Assembly: GCF_017948305.1 (NCBI RefSeq)
Contig: NZ_CP072842.1
Location: forward strand, 40,001 to 104,000
Source: Faecalibacter bovis
GTDB lineage: Bacteria; Bacteroidota; Bacteroidia; Flavobacteriales; Weeksellaceae
Reading direction: 5' to 3'
DNA: 64,000 nucleotides
A model generated the notes under the pieces. It did not search any database, was not told the DNA's origin, and worked only from the letters and a program-made list of their open reading frames with translations. Made by a program: the position numbers and the translations under genes. Positions 62,070-64,000 of the stretch are shown piece by piece; within the stretch, counting starts at the first letter, position 1; each line of letters opens with the position of its first letter.

Positions 62070-62510
62070 CTAATAATTTATGATTTTAAAAGGAATATCA
62101 AATATCAATAAAATTGGTTCTCCTTCTTTCGATTTGGCAGGTATGATCGTTTTATTTTTCTTTTTTAAATTCATTACATAATTATAAAAAGACTGTGTAA
62201 TTAGTATTTTTTCTGCTTCCGTACCTATAATTTCAAGATTTTGATATTCGCCTTCTTTATTAATCTCGTACTTTATCCTTGCATTCACATGCACATTTTC
62301 TATAGTTAAATTATTCTCCCTTAAAACCTTCTTAACCTCAATAGTAAATAAATAATTAAATTTATTTGCATAACAATCAATTAATTTCTTTTTGTCTTTT
62401 GATTCATATTTTTCACATCCAGGAAAAATAATAAACTTTGGAGATTCTTGTCCAAAAACAGATTTAGTACTTAATAAAACAAATACTATAAGTAAAGTTA
62501 TAAATTTCAT
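62070..62510 (-). CDS. Secreted protein with TonB-C-like fold
   Basis: A 146-aa protein with signal peptide (MKFITLLIVFVLLSTKSVFGQ). The mature part starts with FPGCEKYESKDKKKLIDCYANKF, a C...C pair as in the short TonB C-terminal-like proteins of this phylum, followed by VHVNARIKYEINKEGEYQNLEIIGTE. It lacks the membrane anchor and proline-rich arm of true TonB. The assignment rests on my recollection of the family. It lies 78 bases upstream of hemF on the same strand. Confidence 0.7.
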   Translation of the reverse strand: MKFITLLIVFVLLSTKSVFGQESPKFIIFPGCEKYESKDKKKLIDCYANKFNYLFTIEVKKVLRENNLTIENVHVNARIKYEINKEGEYQNLEIIGTEAEKILITQSFYNYVMNLKKKNKTIIPAKSKEGEPILLIFDIPFKIINY

Positions 62511-62713
62511 ACATCAAACATAGTTAAAATTAGAACCTTAACATTATTTATAATTTCTATTTCATGTAAATTATTAATATATTAAATCTATTTTATTAAA
62601 CAATTCAATTTTCTTAAAAATCGTATTCAAAACAACTAAAAATCAGTAATTTATTAGATTTAATTTATTCTTAATTTCAATTTTAACACGTTAACAATAC
62701 TTAACACAAAAAG

Positions 62714-62734
62714 TTATCAACAAAATTATTCACA
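62714..62734. promoter_or_regulatory. Two DnaA-box-like sequences
   Basis: TTATCAACA (62714-62722) differs by one base from TTATCCACA; TTATTCACA (62726-62734) fits TTATNCACA exactly. They are 12 bases apart centre to centre, upstream of the oxygenase promoter in AT-rich DNA. They could be chance, or a DnaA-controlled promoter. Confidence 0.3.
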
Positions 62735-62749
62735 TTTAAAATGTTTCTA

Positions 62750-62757
62750 TAAATTTG
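62750..62757 (+). promoter_or_regulatory. -7 promoter box before the oxygenase gene
   Basis: TAAATTTG is an exact TAnnTTTG box 33 bases upstream of the ATG at 62790. Confidence 0.6.
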
Positions 62758-62789
62758 CAGAACATTTAATACAATATAAAACATATATA

Positions 62790-63746
62790 ATGTCACAAAC
62801 TGGAATACCATCAGTTAATCTTGCAGACTTCTTATCAGAAGATCCAGCTAGAAAACAAAAATTTGTCAACGAAATTGGAAAAGCATATGAAGAAATTGGA
62901 TTCGTTGCTTTAAAAGGACATTTTTTATCTGAAGATTTAATAGAAAATTTATATTCAAGCGTTCGCGATTTTTACGCTTTACCTACTGAAACAAAACAAA
63001 GCTATATTGTTGAAGGTATTGGTGGACAACGCGGATATACTGCATTTGGAAACGAACATGCAAAAGGAAGTAAAGTTGGTGATTTAAAAGAATTTTGGCA
63101 CTTTGGACAATATGTAGCTGAAGAAGACAAAGCAAAATACAACTACCCTGAAAATGTTGAAGTTAAAGAAGTTCCTACTTTTAACGAATTCGGAAAAGAA
63201 ACTTACAAACAATTAGAAAAAACTGGAGTTTACGTTTTACGCGCTTTAGCAATTTTCTTAGGTTTAGATGAATTCTATTTTGATGACAAAATTGCGAATG
63301 GAAATTCTATTTTAAGAGCTATTCACTATCCTCCAATTACAGAAGAACCAAAAGAAGGTGCTGTACGTGCTGGTGCTCATGGTGACATTAACTTAATTAC
63401 ATTATTAATGGGAGCGCAAGGTCGTGGGTTACAAGTACAAAAACACGATGGAACTTGGGTTGATGCAATTGCAGAAGAAGATGAATTAGTAATTAATGTT
63501 GGTGATATGTTATCACGTCACACAAATAACAGATTAAAATCTACAATTCACCGTGTGGTTAATCCAGATCGTGAATTCTGGGGATCTTCTCGTTATTCTA
63601 TTCCTTTCTTTATGCACCCAGTTTCTGAAATGGATTTATCTGTTTTAGAAAATTGTGTGACTGAGGAAAATCCAAAACAATTTGAAGATATTACAGCTGG
63701 AGAATTCTTAACACAACGTTTAAGAGAAATCGGTTTAATTAAATAA
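62790..63746 (+). CDS. Isopenicillin N synthase-type iron oxygenase
   Basis: A 318-aa cytosolic protein of the isopenicillin N synthase/2-oxoglutarate-dependent dioxygenase fold. It has the N-terminal DIOX_N region (IPSVNLADFLSED, GFVALKGH), the iron-binding HxD in GAHGDINLITLL (about 198-209) and the distal His in STIHRVV with the 2-oxoglutarate Arg in SRYSIPFF. Similar proteins act on varied small molecules or 1-aminocyclopropane-carboxylate; no antibiotic cluster is present, so that name is only a family label. It ends at a terminator. Confidence 0.93.
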   Translation: MSQTGIPSVNLADFLSEDPARKQKFVNEIGKAYEEIGFVALKGHFLSEDLIENLYSSVRDFYALPTETKQSYIVEGIGGQRGYTAFGNEHAKGSKVGDLKEFWHFGQYVAEEDKAKYNYPENVEVKEVPTFNEFGKETYKQLEKTGVYVLRALAIFLGLDEFYFDDKIANGNSILRAIHYPPITEEPKEGAVRAGAHGDINLITLLMGAQGRGLQVQKHDGTWVDAIAEEDELVINVGDMLSRHTNNRLKSTIHRVVNPDREFWGSSRYSIPFFMHPVSEMDLSVLENCVTEENPKQFEDITAGEFLTQRLREIGLIK

Positions 63747-63778
63747 TATCTAAAGACTATTTAATCTTTATATAAAAA

Positions 63779-63807
63779 AAAGGAATTCATTTACTGAGTT
63801 CCTTTTT
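63779..63807. terminator. Bidirectional terminator
   Basis: AAAGGAATTCA (63779-63789) pairs with TGAGTTCCTTT (63795-63805) with one mismatch, with A/T runs both sides. Confidence 0.85.
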
Positions 63808-63810
63808 TTA

Positions 63811-64000
63811 TTACATACCTCGTACGTACATATTGTAATTAAAAATATCTAAACACAACAAGGTGTATTTATAATCATTTTTATTGATATTAACTTCCAA
63901 AATTGGATCTGAATTATAAAATCTAACTTTTAAATTTTCATTTTTATCTAAGGTTAAATAAATTTCAGAAATTATAGGTCGAATCTCTTTCATCCAATTC
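63811..64000 (-). CDS. Hypothetical protein, 5' end outside window
   Basis: A frame on the minus strand ends at 63811 and is open to the window edge, with an ATG at 63993 and codons N-W before it. The visible 60 residues (KEIRPIISEIYLTLDKNENLKVRFYN) read as a compact soluble fold. I do not recognise it. The terminator just past its stop supports a real gene. Confidence 0.5.
   Translation of the reverse strand, partial: NWMKEIRPIISEIYLTLDKNENLKVRFYNSDPILEVNINKNDYKYTLLCLDIFNYNMYVRGM

Noticed and set aside
62790-63746. Beta-lactam biosynthesis from the isopenicillin N synthase-like gene
   Set aside because: No synthetase or acyltransferase genes accompany it; the name reflects fold only.

Overview
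The window is AT-rich chromosomal DNA from a member of the phylum Bacteroidota, class Flavobacteriia. The evidence is a SusC/SusD pair, a peptidase with a type IX secretion tail, -7 boxes of the Bacteroidota form TAnnTTTG, a 6S RNA between zapA and rny, and a DnaJ with a reduced zinc finger. The 16S fragment and gene content suggest the Weeksellaceae (Empedobacter-like), but I cannot confirm the genus. There is no integrase, transposase, CRISPR array, prophage or defence island; this is mostly core genome.

Layout. 1-2.2 kb: 5' part of a 16S rRNA gene on the minus strand, two tandem rRNA promoters, and a pair of about 309-bp non-coding direct repeats. 2.3-6.8 kb: SusD/SusC nutrient uptake pair. 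7.2-11.6 kb: MacAB-like export operon. 11.7-26.6 kb: housekeeping genes (priA, a thioesterase, proline dehydrogenase, rpmE2, menA, menB) mixed with lipoproteins, a lysozyme-like protein, an MFS transporter and two decayed genes. 26.8-30.2 kb: a catalytic plus non-catalytic M16 peptidase pair. 30.4-33.5 kb: a sulfur cluster (TauE-like exporter, thiopurine-type methyltransferase, metallo-hydrolase with two rhodanese domains) carrying two similar Crp/Fnr-type palindromes. 33.5-39.9 kb: glycosyltransferase, miaE, luciferase-like oxidoreductase, Gdx/SugE exporter with a Crp/Fnr regulator. 39.9-43.6 kb: class I ribonucleotide reductase genes and a third decayed gene. 43.6-46.1 kb: rny, 6S RNA, zapA and a coiled-coil gene. 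46.5-52.5 kb: M23 peptidase, TonB receptor, grpE-dnaJ. 52.6-58.5 kb: secreted M36 peptidase and a copper-type operon (HYC_CC_PP protein, TonB receptor, HMA protein). 58.6-64 kb: glyS, two holin-like membrane proteins, hemF, a TonB-C-like protein and an iron/2-oxoglutarate-type oxygenase.

Genes that work together: MenA and MenB both belong to menaquinone synthesis. The MacA-like adaptor, two permeases and ATPase form one exporter lacking a local TolC. The TauE/persulfide genes probably handle sulfite and persulfide under a shared regulator. The copper-type operon probably moves metal across both membranes.

The least expected observations are: (i) matched Crp/Fnr-type palindromes at the same distance from a shared promoter-like motif before the tauE-like gene and the persulfide gene; (ii) three small genes broken by a single frameshift or stop, each near an intact operon; (iii) a 21-bp leader repeated at identical spacing before two unrelated genes; (iv) ribonucleotide reductase subunits that both lack an ATP-cone. 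I saw no wholly new multi-gene system.
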